Shown piece after piece: positions 15,930-25,315 of a stretch of 64,000 nt of DNA. Position numbers and translations under genes: made by a program. How positions within the stretch are numbered: the first letter of the stretch is position 1; each line of letters opens with the position of its first letter. Source of the stretch: Rhizobium sophorae (GTDB lineage Bacteria; Pseudomonadota; Alphaproteobacteria; Rhizobiales; Rhizobiaceae); NCBI RefSeq assembly GCF_013087515.1, contig NZ_JABFCN010000016.1:62001-126000 (forward strand), in the 5' to 3' direction. The notes beneath the pieces are model-generated. The model searched no databases and was not told the origin of the DNA. It saw nothing but the letters and a program-made list of their open reading frames with translations.

Positions 15930-18005
15930 TCACGAGGCGCTGCGTCCGCCGATCAGATCGCGCTCGATATCGGTGGGCTGGCCGAGACGGGCTTTATAAA
16001 CCTCGTAATTCTCCATCACCCGCTGCACATAGTTGCGCGTTTCGGGGAAGGGGATGCGCTCGATCCAGTCGACGATCTCGTCGATCGGCCTGCCGCGGGG
16101 ATCGCCGTAGCGGCCGATCCATTCCGGCACTCGCTTCGGTCCGGCATTATAGGCAATGAAGGTGAGGATATAGGAACCGCCGAAGGCATCGATCTGCTCG
16201 CCGAGATAATGGGCGCCGAGTGTCGCGTTATAGCCGGCATCGGCCGTCAGCTTGTCCTTGGAAAAGGCGATGTTGTGGCGCTTGGCCACCGCCTGGGCTG
16301 TCCCCGGCAGAAGCTGCAGCAGGCCGCGCGCGTTCGCCGCCGATACCGCGGCCGGGTTGAAGGCGCTTTCCTGCCGCGCGATGGCATAGGCAAGCGCCTT
16401 GCCGGAGCCTGTTATATTGGCGTTCGCCGGGATTACACCGACCGGAAAGGCAAGCGCTGCGACATCGATGCCGCGTCCATAGGCGATCTTGCCGATCTGC
16501 AGCGAGAGATGATGATCGCCGGATTGCTCGGCCCGTGCCGCAAGAACAGCCAATTCACCGGGGCTTTGCAGCTGATCGGCGAGAGCGAGATAAAGAATGG
16601 AGGCCCGCCATCCATGGCCGGCGGCCTCCAGCCGGGCGATCGCCTGCACGGCTTCGCGTGCCTGGAAGCGCTGCCGGTCGGCGGTGCTCGGTGCGGGATA
16701 GGTGACATTAAGCGTCTTTCGCCCCAGCCTTTCGGCCGCGAGCTGTCCATAGAAGGTGCCGGGAAAATTCGCGGCCTTCGAATAGAATTCGCTGGATTTG
16801 CCGGGGCCTCCAGCTTCCGCTGCCCGTCCCAGCCAATACCAGGCGCGTGAAACCGAGATCGGTCCGTTTGATGTCTGGAGGATCTTGCGGAAATGTCTTT
16901 CCGCCGTTGCCGGGTCCTGCAGGCCGCGAAGCGCGTACCATCCGGCATGGAATTCAGCCTCGACGATATCTGTCGGGCTCGTTGCGGCGTAGTTTGCGAC
17001 GATGCGATAGGCAGGCTTGAACTGTCCCTGGTCGACGAGACCACGGCTGATGATGCGCTGCTCGTTCCACCATTCGCCGGAATTGATGAGTTCGCTACGC
17101 TCGGGCGGCATCTGCTCCAGAAGTGCTGCCGCCTCGGCATATTTGTCCTGCTTGCGCAGATATTCGATCCGCGCAAACAGTAGACCGGCATCGCCGCGCC
17201 ATTTCGCATCGACGGCGTTGAGCAGCGCGCCGGCATTACCGGCTTTGGCGTCGACGGCAGCCCAGGCCGTGTAGAGCGACTGCGCCTGGCCCATGTCTCC
17301 GAAACGCTTGGCCTGCGCCACCCGGCCGCGATACATCAGATAGTCCATCCGTGCCTTATGGTCGGCAGGCGTCAACAGCGCGGAAAATTCGATGAGGATC
17401 TTGTCCTCGGTCGCCTTGTCGAGAGCCTCTCCGCGCCAGACCTTGCGGATATATTTTGCCGCCTGCGGCTGCTTGCCTGACGCTACCAGCGCCCGGCCGA
17501 GAATGACGGCGCCCTGCATCGTCTCAGGCGCGGTATCGCCGAACGCGGCGAGGACGGCGGGAGGGGCGGGATTTTCGTCATAGATCGCACGTTCGGAATA
17601 GGCGCGCAGCCGCGAAAGACCCGGCCAGCCCTTGAGCTCTTGCGCGGCGCTGGCGATTTCATAAGAAGGAACACCCTTCAATCCGGAAACGGCGATCGCC
17701 CAGGTGAGGATATGACGGTCGAGCGTCCCGTCGCGCATGCCGTTGCGGATCGAAAGTGCCAGCTGCGGGTCCTTATCGGAAAGCGCGTCGAGGCCGGCTT
17801 TCAGGTCGCCGTTGACGGGCGCGATGGCCGGATTGCGCGGAATGGCGCCTGTCGTGATCGATTCCGGTATGGCTGTCTCAGGAATGAAGCCGAGCGGCTT
17901 GGCGGCAGGCGTGGCAGTGCTCTCGCCGGGAAGCGGCGACGCAACACTGCTCCACGCGGCGGCAATGAAGCCGAAGGCGGACAGAATCAAGACAGCTTTC
18001 TTCAT
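15930..18005 (-). CDS. Soluble lytic murein transglycosylase (Slt family)
   Basis: A 691-residue periplasmic enzyme that cleaves the glycan strand of peptidoglycan with 1,6-anhydro-muropeptide formation. It has a signal peptide (MKKAVLILSAFGFIAAAWSS), a long alpha-helical superhelix (about residues 40-520, TPR-like) and a C-terminal goose-lysozyme-like domain with the catalytic Glu in ARQESAFNPAA, followed by ARGLLQLLPGTA and YNATLGAHYL. The start is chosen so that the signal peptide is N-terminal. Length fits alphaproteobacterial Slt70 relatives. TTAACGAAACCTTACC lies upstream near 18054, a one-mismatch CtrA-type box. Confidence 0.9.
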   Translation of the reverse strand: MKKAVLILSAFGFIAAAWSSVASPLPGESTATPAAKPLGFIPETAIPESITTGAIPRNPAIAPVNGDLKAGLDALSDKDPQLALSIRNGMRDGTLDRHILTWAIAVSGLKGVPSYEIASAAQELKGWPGLSRLRAYSERAIYDENPAPPAVLAAFGDTAPETMQGAVILGRALVASGKQPQAAKYIRKVWRGEALDKATEDKILIEFSALLTPADHKARMDYLMYRGRVAQAKRFGDMGQAQSLYTAWAAVDAKAGNAGALLNAVDAKWRGDAGLLFARIEYLRKQDKYAEAAALLEQMPPERSELINSGEWWNEQRIISRGLVDQGQFKPAYRIVANYAATSPTDIVEAEFHAGWYALRGLQDPATAERHFRKILQTSNGPISVSRAWYWLGRAAEAGGPGKSSEFYSKAANFPGTFYGQLAAERLGRKTLNVTYPAPSTADRQRFQAREAVQAIARLEAAGHGWRASILYLALADQLQSPGELAVLAARAEQSGDHHLSLQIGKIAYGRGIDVAALAFPVGVIPANANITGSGKALAYAIARQESAFNPAAVSAANARGLLQLLPGTAQAVAKRHNIAFSKDKLTADAGYNATLGAHYLGEQIDAFGGSYILTFIAYNAGPKRVPEWIGRYGDPRGRPIDEIVDWIERIPFPETRNYVQRVMENYEVYKARLGQPTDIERDLIGGRSAS

Positions 18006-18219
18006 CCGGGATCTCGCAACGAAAACACGCCCTGCCATTTGGCTAGAGGCATCTTAACGAAACCTTACCGTACCAGGTAAAATTCATTCACATCTGCTAT
18101 CGGAATTTGCCCCAAACCGAACTCTGCGCGCTTGTCGCGATGATTTCGGCGCTTTATGGTGCGCAACTCATATTCATGGAATGCGGCCGAAGCAAGGATT
18201 TGGTCGTGAGGAGCTTTGC

Positions 18220-19104
18220 ATGTTCAATGGGTCCATTCCCGCCCTCGTCACCCCCTTCACGGATGCCGGACTGATCGACGAAGACAGCTTCGCCACTCAT
18301 GTCGACTGGCAGATCAAGGAAGGCAGCGGCGGTCTCGTTCCAGTCGGCACGACCGGCGAATCCCCGACGCTGTCACATGCCGAGCATAAGCGGGTGGTGG
18401 AACTCTGCATCGAAGTTGCCGCAAAACGCGTTCCCGTCATGGCCGGCGCCGGTTCGAACAATACGCGTGAGGCGATCGAGCTTGCCCAGCACGCCGAAAA
18501 GGTCGGTGCGAACGCCGTGCTGGTCGTCACCCCCTATTACAACAAGCCGACGCAGAAGGGCTTGATCGCGCATTTTTCGGCGATCGCCGAGGCCGTCGAT
18601 CTGCCGATCTATATCTATAACATTCCCGGCCGCTCGGTCGTCGACATGACACCGGAAACGATGGGTGCGCTCGCCAAGGCGCATAGGAATATCGTCGGCG
18701 TCAAGGATGCGACGGGCAAGATCGAGCGCGTCTCCGAACAGCGCATCAGCTGCGGCGCCAATTTCAGGCAATTGTCCGGCGAGGATGCGACGGCGCTCGG
18801 CTTCAACGCCCATGGCGGCGTCGGCTGTATTTCGGTAACGGCCAATGTCGCCCCGCGCCTTTGCGCCGACTTCCAGGCGGCAACGCTGGCAGGCGACTAT
18901 GCCCGCGCCCTGGAATATCAGGATCGGCTGATGCCGCTGCACAAGGCAATCTTCCTTGAGCCGGGTCTTTGCGGCGCCAAATACGGTCTCTCCAGACTTG
19001 GCCGGATGAGCCGCAACGTTCGTTCGCCGCTGCTTTCGACGCTGGAGCCGGCAACGGAATCGGCGATCGACGCCGCCATGCGCCATGCAGGCCTGCTGAA
19101 CTGA
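18220..19104 (+). CDS. dapA: 4-hydroxy-tetrahydrodipicolinate synthase
   Basis: A 294-residue TIM-barrel aldolase condensing pyruvate with aspartate semialdehyde, the first committed step to lysine and meso-diaminopimelate. The Schiff-base lysine is in IVGVKDATG (about residue 161), the tyrosine relay is in [10 protein letters not shown], and the pyruvate loop is GTTGESPTL. Start [13 protein letters not shown] has GAGGAG 7 bases upstream. It is followed 101 bases later by smpB, an order common in Rhizobiales. Confidence 0.97.
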   Translation: MFNGSIPALVTPFTDAGLIDEDSFATHVDWQIKEGSGGLVPVGTTGESPTLSHAEHKRVVELCIEVAAKRVPVMAGAGSNNTREAIELAQHAEKVGANAVLVVTPYYNKPTQKGLIAHFSAIAEAVDLPIYIYNIPGRSVVDMTPETMGALAKAHRNIVGVKDATGKIERVSEQRISCGANFRQLSGEDATALGFNAHGGVGCISVTANVAPRLCADFQAATLAGDYARALEYQDRLMPLHKAIFLEPGLCGAKYGLSRLGRMSRNVRSPLLSTLEPATESAIDAAMRHAGLLN

Positions 19105-19205
19105 CGAGACAGGCCTTCTTCACAAGACGGGGTCTCTCCCTTACATAAAGGGCAAGAAATGAGGGCGCGGCTTTTCGCGCCCCAAAAAGAAATTGGAATG
19201 TCGTC

Positions 19206-19685
19206 ATGGCCCCCAAAGGCAGCCAACGCGTGGTGAACAAGGTCGTGGCCGAAAACCGCAAGGCCCGCTTCAACTACGAGATCATCGATACTTACGAGGC
19301 CGGCATCGTGCTGATGGGCACGGAGGTCAAGTCGCTGCGTGAAGGCAAGGCCAACATCGCCGAATCCTACGCCTCGGATGAGGGCGGCGAGATCTGGCTG
19401 ATCAATTCCTACCTGCCGGAATATTTGCAGGCCAACCGCTTCAATCACGAACCGCGCCGGCGCCGCAAGCTGCTGTTGTCGGGCCGTGAAATCCATCGCC
19501 TGCGCTCTGCCATCAACCGCGAAGGCATGACGCTGATCCCGCTGAAGATCTATTTCAACGATCGCGGTCGGGCAAAGATGGAACTGGCGCTCGCCAAGGG
19601 TAAGAAATTGCACGACAAGCGTGAATCCGAGAAGGAGCGCGATTGGAACCGGCAGAAGAGCCGCCTGCTGAAGGCTCATGGTTGA
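19206..19685 (+). CDS. smpB: SsrA-binding protein SmpB
   Basis: A 159-residue oligonucleotide-binding-fold protein that carries tmRNA to stalled ribosomes in trans-translation. Diagnostic segments are [28 protein letters not shown] and the basic C-terminal tail [12 protein letters not shown]...KSRLLKAHG that mimics an anticodon arm. The tmRNA gene itself is not in the window. A weak stem (GGCCGAT/ATCGGCC, 19695-19717) follows the stop in the convergent gap. Confidence 0.97.
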   Translation: MAPKGSQRVVNKVVAENRKARFNYEIIDTYEAGIVLMGTEVKSLREGKANIAESYASDEGGEIWLINSYLPEYLQANRFNHEPRRRRKLLLSGREIHRLRSAINREGMTLIPLKIYFNDRGRAKMELALAKGKKLHDKRESEKERDWNRQKSRLLKAHG

Positions 19686-19829
19686 CCACGCTGGGGCCGA
19701 TCACATTGCAATCGGCCGCTGTCGCGTATCCTCCATGTAAAGGCATGGCCGCGCGAGGGGTTCGCCGCCGCGCCCCTGTATAATTCAAAGTGCAGCCTCG
19801 TGGCCGCTACGTTCGGGATGATGGAGAGA

Positions 19830-20411
19830 TCAGTCCTCGAAATCGCTGGCCGGGGCGACTTCGGCCGGGCGCGGCGCGCGCTCGGAGGGGTCACGACCGA
19901 TTTCAGCCTTCAGAGACAAAAGATCGATGAAATGATCGGCCTGCCGGCGCAGGTCGTCGGCGATCATCGGCGGCTGGGTCGCCATGGTCGAGATTACCGA
20001 GACCTTGCGGCCCCTGCGCTGCAACGCCTCGACCAGGTTCGTGAAATCGCCGTCGCCCGAGAAGATGACGAGATGATCGACCGTTTCGGACTGTTCCATG
20101 GCGTCGATGGCAAGCTCGATGTCCATGTTGCCTTTGATCTTTCGGCGGCCCATGGAATCTGTGAATTCCTTGGCGGGCTTAGTGACGACTTTGTAGCCGT
20201 TGTAGTCGAGCCAGTCGATCAGCGGCCGGATCGACGAATATTCCTGATCCTCGATCAGAGCGGTATAATAATATGCGCGCAGCAGATATCCGCGTTTCTG
20301 GAATGCTTTCAACAGCTTGCGGTAATCAATGTCAAAGCCGAGGCTCTTGGATGCAGCGTAGAGGTTGGCGCCGTCAATGAAGAGTGCAATTTTTTCGCGT
20401 GGGTCAAACAT
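19830..20411 (-). CDS. LabA/DUF88-type NYN domain protein
   Basis: A 193-residue protein with the NYN (PIN-like) nuclease fold of the LabA/DUF88 family. Acidic residues expected to bind metal are in ALFIDGANLY (near residue 13), KGNMDIELAIDAM and IFSGDGDFTNL. The C-terminal 30 residues (ERAPRPAEVAP) are disordered. Such proteins are predicted RNases, and roles in RNA turnover are inferred rather than shown for most. It is convergent with smpB and divergent from rpoZ. Confidence 0.88.
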   Translation of the reverse strand: MFDPREKIALFIDGANLYAASKSLGFDIDYRKLLKAFQKRGYLLRAYYYTALIEDQEYSSIRPLIDWLDYNGYKVVTKPAKEFTDSMGRRKIKGNMDIELAIDAMEQSETVDHLVIFSGDGDFTNLVEALQRRGRKVSVISTMATQPPMIADDLRRQADHFIDLLSLKAEIGRDPSERAPRPAEVAPASDFED

Positions 20412-20708
20412 CGCTTACCAATCCAATGAGAGCAATCGAAATCCGCATGGGTCAAACTTCAATAAAAACAATAACTTGTGTTTCGATTTCGATCTGATCC
20501 TTACTTTATGAATTATTCATATATGAAAGATTTAGGGCACGATTCGACATATTCCAAGCAACCTTCGGTGGAATTATGACATTCTCCATGGAAATCTAGC
20601 TCAGCCGCGGATAAAGACGAGGGGAGCCGGAATGAAAAACTTGTATTTGCCCGGTTTTAATTGTATCGGGCGTGTTAATCCCGAAATGACGACCGTAAAG
20701 GACAGGCA
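20412..20708. promoter_or_regulatory. AT-rich divergent promoter region (NYN gene / rpoZ)
   Basis: 297 bases markedly richer in A and T than the surroundings. It must contain the promoters of both divergent genes. A short reading beginning ATGAAAAACTTG at 20632 overlaps rpoZ but shows no family resemblance and is not called. Confidence 0.5.
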
Positions 20709-21113
20709 ATGGCCCGTGTCACAGTTGAAGATTGCATCGACAAGGTGGAGAACCGCTTCGAGCTGGTTCTGCTCGCCAGCCACCGCGCCCGGCTGATTTC
20801 CCAGGGTGCCTCGATCACCATCGATCGCGACAATGACAAGAATCCTGTGGTGGCGCTCCGCGAAATTGCCGATGAGACGCTTTCGCCCGATGACCTCAAG
20901 GAAGATCTGATCCATTCGCTGCAGAAGCATGTCGAAGTCGACGAGCCCGAGCCCGATCCGGCAAGCATGATCGCCGCCGGCAGTGTCGCCGCAGCCGACA
21001 GCGAAGAGCAGGACGACGTGCCGGAGACGATCACTTTCGACCAGATGTCGGAAGAAGAGCTGCTTGCCGGCATCGAAGGCCTCGTGCCGCCGGAAAAGAG
21101 CGACGACTACTAA
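20709..21113 (+). CDS. rpoZ: RNA polymerase omega subunit
   Basis: A 134-residue omega subunit, which helps assemble RNA polymerase and forms a ppGpp-binding site with beta-prime. The N-terminus [20 protein letters not shown] and the segment [10 protein letters not shown] are diagnostic. Compared with the roughly 90-residue enterobacterial form, it has a long acidic tail ([10 protein letters not shown]... to ...PPEKSDDY), as in other Rhizobiales. It is next to rsh, the ppGpp enzyme gene, as in many proteobacteria, but a terminator-like hairpin separates them. Confidence 0.96.
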   Translation: MARVTVEDCIDKVENRFELVLLASHRARLISQGASITIDRDNDKNPVVALREIADETLSPDDLKEDLIHSLQKHVEVDEPEPDPASMIAAGSVAAADSEEQDDVPETITFDQMSEEELLAGIEGLVPPEKSDDY

Positions 21114-21206
21114 GCGCGCTGGCCGGATCCCCTGTCGCATCGGTCAGATGCGATCCGGAAAAACCTGCATGCGATGCAAAAGAGCGACGATTACCAATCG
21201 TCAATC

Positions 21207-21234
21207 TTGCACCTTTATTGCTTAGGCATATTAT
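21207..21234 (+). promoter_or_regulatory. Candidate promoter of rsh
   Basis: TTGCAC at 21207-21212, a 16-base spacer, TATTAT at 21229-21234. Transcription from it would start near 21241, directly before the hairpin at 21246. Confidence 0.5.
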
Positions 21235-21245
21235 TGCCCATGTGT

Positions 21246-21278
21246 GCGCCAATCGTTGATTGGCGCGCTTTTATTTTT
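21246..21278 (+). terminator. Hairpin plus U-run between rpoZ and rsh
   Basis: GCGCCAATC (21246-21254) pairs perfectly with GATTGGCGC (21258-21266) over a three-base loop and is followed by GCTTTTATTTTT. It is a good intrinsic terminator for rpoZ. Because the best rsh promoter lies upstream of it, it may also act inside the rsh leader. Confidence 0.8.
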
Positions 21279-21295
21279 ATCGGAGTGGCTTTGGA

Positions 21296-23530
21296 ATGAT
21301 GCGGCAGTACGAGCTCGTGGAGCGGGTTCAGCAATACAAGCCCGATGCCAATGAAGCACTGCTGAACAAAGCCTATGTCTACGCCATGCAGAAGCATGGC
21401 CAGCAAAAGCGCGCGAGCGGCGATCCCTATATTTCCCATCCGCTCGAGGTTGCCGCCATTCTCACCGACATGCACCTCGATGAATCGACGATCGCGGTTG
21501 CCCTTCTGCACGATACGATCGAGGATACCACGGCGACACGCGCCGAGATCGACGAACTGTTCGGCGAGGATATCGGCCGCCTGGTCGAGGGTCTGACCAA
21601 GATCAAGAAGCTCGACCTCGTCACCAAGAAGGCCAAGCAGGCGGAAAACCTGCGCAAGCTGCTGTTGGCCATTTCCGACGATGTGCGCGTGCTGCTCGTC
21701 AAGCTTGCCGATCGCCTGCACAATATGCGCACCCTCGATCACATGTCGGCCGACAAGCGTGCCCGCATTTCCGAGGAGACGATGGAAATCTATGCGCCGC
21801 TCGCCGGCCGCATGGGCATGCAGGACATGCGCGAGGAACTAGAGGAACTCTCCTTCCGGCATATGAACCCGGAAGCCTACGAGACCGTCACCAAAAGGCT
21901 GGAAGAGCTTTCGAAGCGCAATGAGGGCATCGTCAAGAAGATCGAGGCCGAACTGCGCGATCTTTTGGTCGCAAGCGGCCTGACGAGCGCCTACGTCAAG
22001 GGCCGGCAGAAGAAGCCCTATTCGGTCTTCCGCAAGATGCAGTCGAAGTCGCTTTCCTTCGAGCAGCTTTCCGATGTCTACGGCTTCCGCCTGATCGTCG
22101 AGGACATCCCCTCCTGTTACAGGGCGCTCGGCATCGTCCACACGCGCTGGCGCGTCGTGCCCGGTCGCTTCAAGGACTATATCTCGACGCCGAAGCAGAA
22201 CGATTACCGTTCGCTGCACACCACCATCGTCGGCCCCTCCAGCCAGCGCATCGAACTGCAGATCCGCACCAAGCGCATGCACGAAATCGCCGAATTCGGC
22301 ATCGCCGCCCACACGCTCTATAAGGACGGCGCCACCAATGCCGATGGCGACATCCTTTCTCGCGAATCCAATGCCTATTCCTGGCTGCGTCATACGATCG
22401 AGGCGCTCGCCGAGGGCGACAGCCCGGAAGAATTCCTCGAACACACCAAGCTCGAGCTCTTCCAGGACCAGGTCTTCTGCTTCACGCCGAAGGGCAAGCT
22501 GATCGCCCTGCCGCGCGGCGCCACCCCGATCGATTTCGCCTATGCGGTGCACACCAATATCGGCGACACCACGGTGGGCGCCAAGATCAACGGCCGCATC
22601 ATGCCGCTGGTGACGCGGCTTGCAAATGGCGACGAGGTCGAGATCATCCGCTCCGGCGTGCAGGTTCCGCCCGCCGCCTGGGAGGAGATCGTCGTGACCG
22701 GCAAGGCGCGCGCCGCCATCCGCCGCGCCACCCGCATGGCGATCCGCAAGCAATATGCCGGTCTCGGCCACCGCATTCTCGAGCGCACCTTCAACAGGGC
22801 CGGCAAGATCTTCTCGCGCGAAGCGATGAAGCCGGCGCTGCACCGTCTCGGCCAGAAGGATGTCGAGGATGCGATCGCCGCCGTCGGCCGCGGCGAGATG
22901 TCCTCGCTCGACGTGCTGCGCGCCGTCTATCCCGATCATCAGGACGAGCGGGTCACCGTGAAGCCTTCCGGCGATGACGGTTGGTTCAACGTCCGCAGCG
23001 CCGCCGGCATGATCTTCAAGATCCCGGGCAAGACCAAGGCAGGGCACGAGGGAGGCCATTCGGAAATCGACACTGAGGCCGATATCGGCCCGATCCGCGG
23101 CCTGTCCGGCAATGTCGACGTCAAGTTCGCGCCGACCGGCGCCGTGCCCGGCGATCGTATCGTCGGCATCATGGACCAGGGCAACGGCATCACCATCTAT
23201 CCGATCCAGTCGCCGAGCCTGCAGCGCTTCGACGATCAGCCCGATCGTTGGATCGACGTGCGCTGGGATCTCGACGAAGCCAACAAGTCGCGTTTCATGG
23301 CGCGTATCATGGTGAATGGGTTGAATGAACCCGGCACGCTCGCCAAGGTCGCCCAGACGGTCGCAGGCCTCGACGTCAATATTCGCTTGCTGAACACGGT
23401 GCGGGTCGCGGCCGATTTCACCGAAATGATGCTCGAGGTCGAGGTTTGGGACCTGCGTCAGCTCAACCAGCTGCTCGCCCAGATGAAGGAACTGGATTGC
23501 ATCGCTACGATCCGACGCCTCTACGAGTAA
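21296..23530 (+). CDS. rsh: Bifunctional (p)ppGpp synthetase/hydrolase Rsh
   Basis: A 744-residue RelA/SpoT homologue that makes and degrades the stringent-response alarmone. The domains in order are: an HD hydrolase (about 25-180; SHPLEVAAIL, ALLHDTIEDT, KLADRLHNMRTL), a synthetase (about 235-350; KQNDYRSLHT, ELQIRTKRMHEIAE), TGS (about 390-450; CFTPKGKLIALPRG), and a C-terminal ACT domain (about 665-740; MVNGLNEPGTLAKVA). The HD residues are intact, so hydrolase activity is expected; rhizobia normally have this one long Rsh. Two adjacent ATGs (21296, 21299) are possible, with GGAG 10-13 bases upstream. It controls nutrient stress and, in rhizobia, symbiotic fitness. Confidence 0.96.
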   Translation: MMRQYELVERVQQYKPDANEALLNKAYVYAMQKHGQQKRASGDPYISHPLEVAAILTDMHLDESTIAVALLHDTIEDTTATRAEIDELFGEDIGRLVEGLTKIKKLDLVTKKAKQAENLRKLLLAISDDVRVLLVKLADRLHNMRTLDHMSADKRARISEETMEIYAPLAGRMGMQDMREELEELSFRHMNPEAYETVTKRLEELSKRNEGIVKKIEAELRDLLVASGLTSAYVKGRQKKPYSVFRKMQSKSLSFEQLSDVYGFRLIVEDIPSCYRALGIVHTRWRVVPGRFKDYISTPKQNDYRSLHTTIVGPSSQRIELQIRTKRMHEIAEFGIAAHTLYKDGATNADGDILSRESNAYSWLRHTIEALAEGDSPEEFLEHTKLELFQDQVFCFTPKGKLIALPRGATPIDFAYAVHTNIGDTTVGAKINGRIMPLVTRLANGDEVEIIRSGVQVPPAAWEEIVVTGKARAAIRRATRMAIRKQYAGLGHRILERTFNRAGKIFSREAMKPALHRLGQKDVEDAIAAVGRGEMSSLDVLRAVYPDHQDERVTVKPSGDDGWFNVRSAAGMIFKIPGKTKAGHEGGHSEIDTEADIGPIRGLSGNVDVKFAPTGAVPGDRIVGIMDQGNGITIYPIQSPSLQRFDDQPDRWIDVRWDLDEANKSRFMARIMVNGLNEPGTLAKVAQTVAGLDVNIRLLNTVRVAADFTEMMLEVEVWDLRQLNQLLAQMKELDCIATIRRLYE

Positions 23531-23724
23531 GCTTTTGTTAAGCCGCTCAGGAATTCGAGCGAGAGATTGCACATTTTATGATCGTTTTAGGATCGAACCG
23601 GCGCATTAAAAGGGCGAGCGATGCGTTGAGCGCATGGCTGTATCCATGTTGCGGCGGTGGTAATTGACCTTTGCAAGGCCTATCTTCTGGTCATCGAAAC
23701 ATAAACAGAAGATGAGACAAGGTA

Positions 23725-23874
23725 ATGTTTGACCCTATCAAGAAATTCGCTCGCGCCTTTCGCGCTCCGACCACGCAGGAACGTGAAATGGCATATTTGA
23801 ATGGCTCGCTCGATCGTATCGATCTCGAGTTTCGTCAGCGCCAGGTCGACCGCGGTCTGTTCCGCAATCGCTGA
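23725..23874 (+). CDS. DUF3563 family microprotein (49 aa)
   Basis: A short gene reading MFDPIKKFARAFRAPTTQER and ending RQRQVDRGLFRNR, with AAGG upstream of the ATG. The middle (MAYLNGSLDRIDLE) is the core of DUF3563, a family of roughly 50-residue proteins in proteobacteria with no known function. It is basic at both ends with a short acidic helix. It stands alone between rsh and the DUF2062 gene. A 14-base perfect palindrome (CGTTATGCATAACG, 23907-23920) follows its stop. Confidence 0.8.
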   Translation: MFDPIKKFARAFRAPTTQEREMAYLNGSLDRIDLEFRQRQVDRGLFRNR

Positions 23875-24034
23875 TACTGGACTTTATACTTGAGGTAAGT
23901 GAGGGACGTTATGCATAACGGACGCCCCTCGGCATGACGACGCTCCTCGTCGCACAGAGGACTGAGGAGCTGTTTTTCGGCGGTATCATTTGCCGCTCTT
24001 GTCATGGTGGTGTGCGCTGCACTAAATACCGGCC

Positions 24035-24622
24035 ATGTTGTTTCGCCGTCGCAAGCCTGCGGGATTCAAGGAAAAGATGCGGGAGCTTTTGTGGCCTCGC
24101 AAAGGTTTCCTTCGCCCGATCCGTTACCTGACAATGCGCGTCCTGCGCCTGAGCGCTTCGCCGCATGCGGTTGCCGCCGGCGTCGCTGCAGGTGTCTTCG
24201 TTTCGTGGACGCCTTTCATCGGCGTGCATTTCGTCATGGCGTTCGTCATCACCTATTTCCTTTCCGGCAGCATGGTGGCCGCCGCCCTCGGCTGCGCGGC
24301 TTTCGGCAATCCGCTGACCTATCCCTTCATCTGGGGCATCACCTGGGAGATCGGCCATCTGCTGTTGAGCCGCGAGGATCATCTGGCCGGTCAGTCGGTG
24401 GATCTCGCCGCCCTTTTTCACAAGCTGAACTTCGCTGAGCTGTGGAAGCCGGTGCTGGAGCCGATGCTGGTCGGCGCCATTCCGCCGGCGGTCGTCACCT
24501 CCGTTGCGCTCTACGCGCTGACGTTCTACACCGTCAGAGGTTTTCAGACGCGCCGCCATATACGGCTGATGGAGCGGGCCCGCCTGCGTGCCGTTCCGGC
24601 CGGGGACATGCCGAGCATATGA
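24035..24622 (+). CDS. DUF2062 domain-containing membrane protein
   Basis: A 195-residue protein with DUF2062 (about residues 40-175). It has a membrane region with SASPHAVAAGVAAGVFVSWT, FGNPLTYPFIWG and a third hydrophobic segment AIPPAVVTSVALYALTFY. The N-terminus is basic (LFRRRKPAGFKEK), predicted cytoplasmic. DUF2062 occurs alone or fused to glycosyltransferases, and its function is unknown. The stop is 38 bases before acpS on the same strand, so cotranscription is likely. Confidence 0.85.
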   Translation: MLFRRRKPAGFKEKMRELLWPRKGFLRPIRYLTMRVLRLSASPHAVAAGVAAGVFVSWTPFIGVHFVMAFVITYFLSGSMVAAALGCAAFGNPLTYPFIWGITWEIGHLLLSREDHLAGQSVDLAALFHKLNFAELWKPVLEPMLVGAIPPAVVTSVALYALTFYTVRGFQTRRHIRLMERARLRAVPAGDMPSI

Positions 24623-24660
24623 ACCCGATCAAGAATTCTTAAGCGACGGAAGGTTCCGGC

Positions 24661-25065
24661 ATGATCATCGGCATTGGCAGCGATCTGATCGACATTCGCC
24701 GTGTCGAGAAATCCATCGATCGTTTCGGCGAGCGCTTCACCCATCGCTGCTTCACCGAGATCGAGCGCGCGCGTTCCGACAAGCGCGCAAACCGTGCCGC
24801 ATCCTATGCCAAGCGTTTCGCCGCCAAGGAGGCCTGTTCCAAGGCGCTCGGCACCGGCATAGCGCAGGGCGTCTTCTGGAAGGACATGGGCGTCGTCAAC
24901 CTGCCGAGCGGCAAGCCGACCATGCTTTTATCAGGCAGCGCCGCCCTGATCCTCGAATCGCTGCTGCCTGCGGGCCACAGGCCCGCCATTCATTTGACAA
25001 TAACGGATGATTATCCCTTGGCGCAGGCCTTCGTCATTATCGAGGCGTTGCCCTTGAGCCTCTGA
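24661..25065 (+). CDS. acpS: Holo-[acyl-carrier-protein] synthase
   Basis: A 134-residue 4'-phosphopantetheinyl transferase of the AcpS type, which activates acyl carrier protein for fatty acid synthesis. The metal-binding Asp is in [14 protein letters not shown] and the Glu-Lys pair is in [14 protein letters not shown], both at the usual positions (about residues 8 and 58). Length is typical. It is upstream of lepB-rnc-era but separated from them by a 113-base palindromic repeat. Confidence 0.96.
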   Translation: MIIGIGSDLIDIRRVEKSIDRFGERFTHRCFTEIERARSDKRANRAASYAKRFAAKEACSKALGTGIAQGVFWKDMGVVNLPSGKPTMLLSGSAALILESLLPAGHRPAIHLTITDDYPLAQAFVIIEALPLSL

Positions 25066-25147
25066 TCGCGCGACATCAGGAGCTGTTGATCGCGACCTCT
25101 CGTCGCTTTTGATGTTGTCGCCATTGCCGCAACCGGCCGAAGCCGAT

Positions 25148-25260
25148 AGAACAGGATGATTTCAGGCCGACCCGGCCTAAAATCTGAATCCTGTTCTAGA
25201 TTAAGATTTAGAGCATGATGTCGTCCGAAAACCGCTCACACTTTTCGGCATCATGCTCTA
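25148..25260 (+). repeat. Two-module palindromic repeat, copy 1
   Basis: Module 1 (25148-25197) is bounded by AGAACAGGAT and ATCCTGTTCT with an inner GGCCGA..CGGCC stem. Module 2 (25209-25260) is bounded by TAGAGCATGATG and CATCATGCTCTA with inner CGAAAA/TTTTCG. The same element, inverted and about 90 percent identical by eye, occurs at 32942-33055; only the linker between the modules differs. It lies in the leader of lepB. Confidence 0.9.
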
Positions 25261-25315
25261 GAGAGAACGACAGAAAGAATTGCGCCGCCGCGGCGTCTTG
25301 AAGGAATAAGACTGC

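Noticed and set aside
20632..20720. Short frame starting ATGAAAAACTTG upstream of rpoZ
   Set aside because: It runs out of frame into rpoZ, shows no family resemblance, and its apparent ribosome site may be chance.
21122..21158. Stem CCGGAT...ATCCGG with inner CGCATC/GATGCG after rpoZ
   Set aside because: Followed by A's, not T's, on the plus strand, so it is not a terminator; the hairpin at 21246 is much better.
21839..23572. Minus-strand 577-codon frame opposite rsh
   Set aside because: Shadow of a certain gene.
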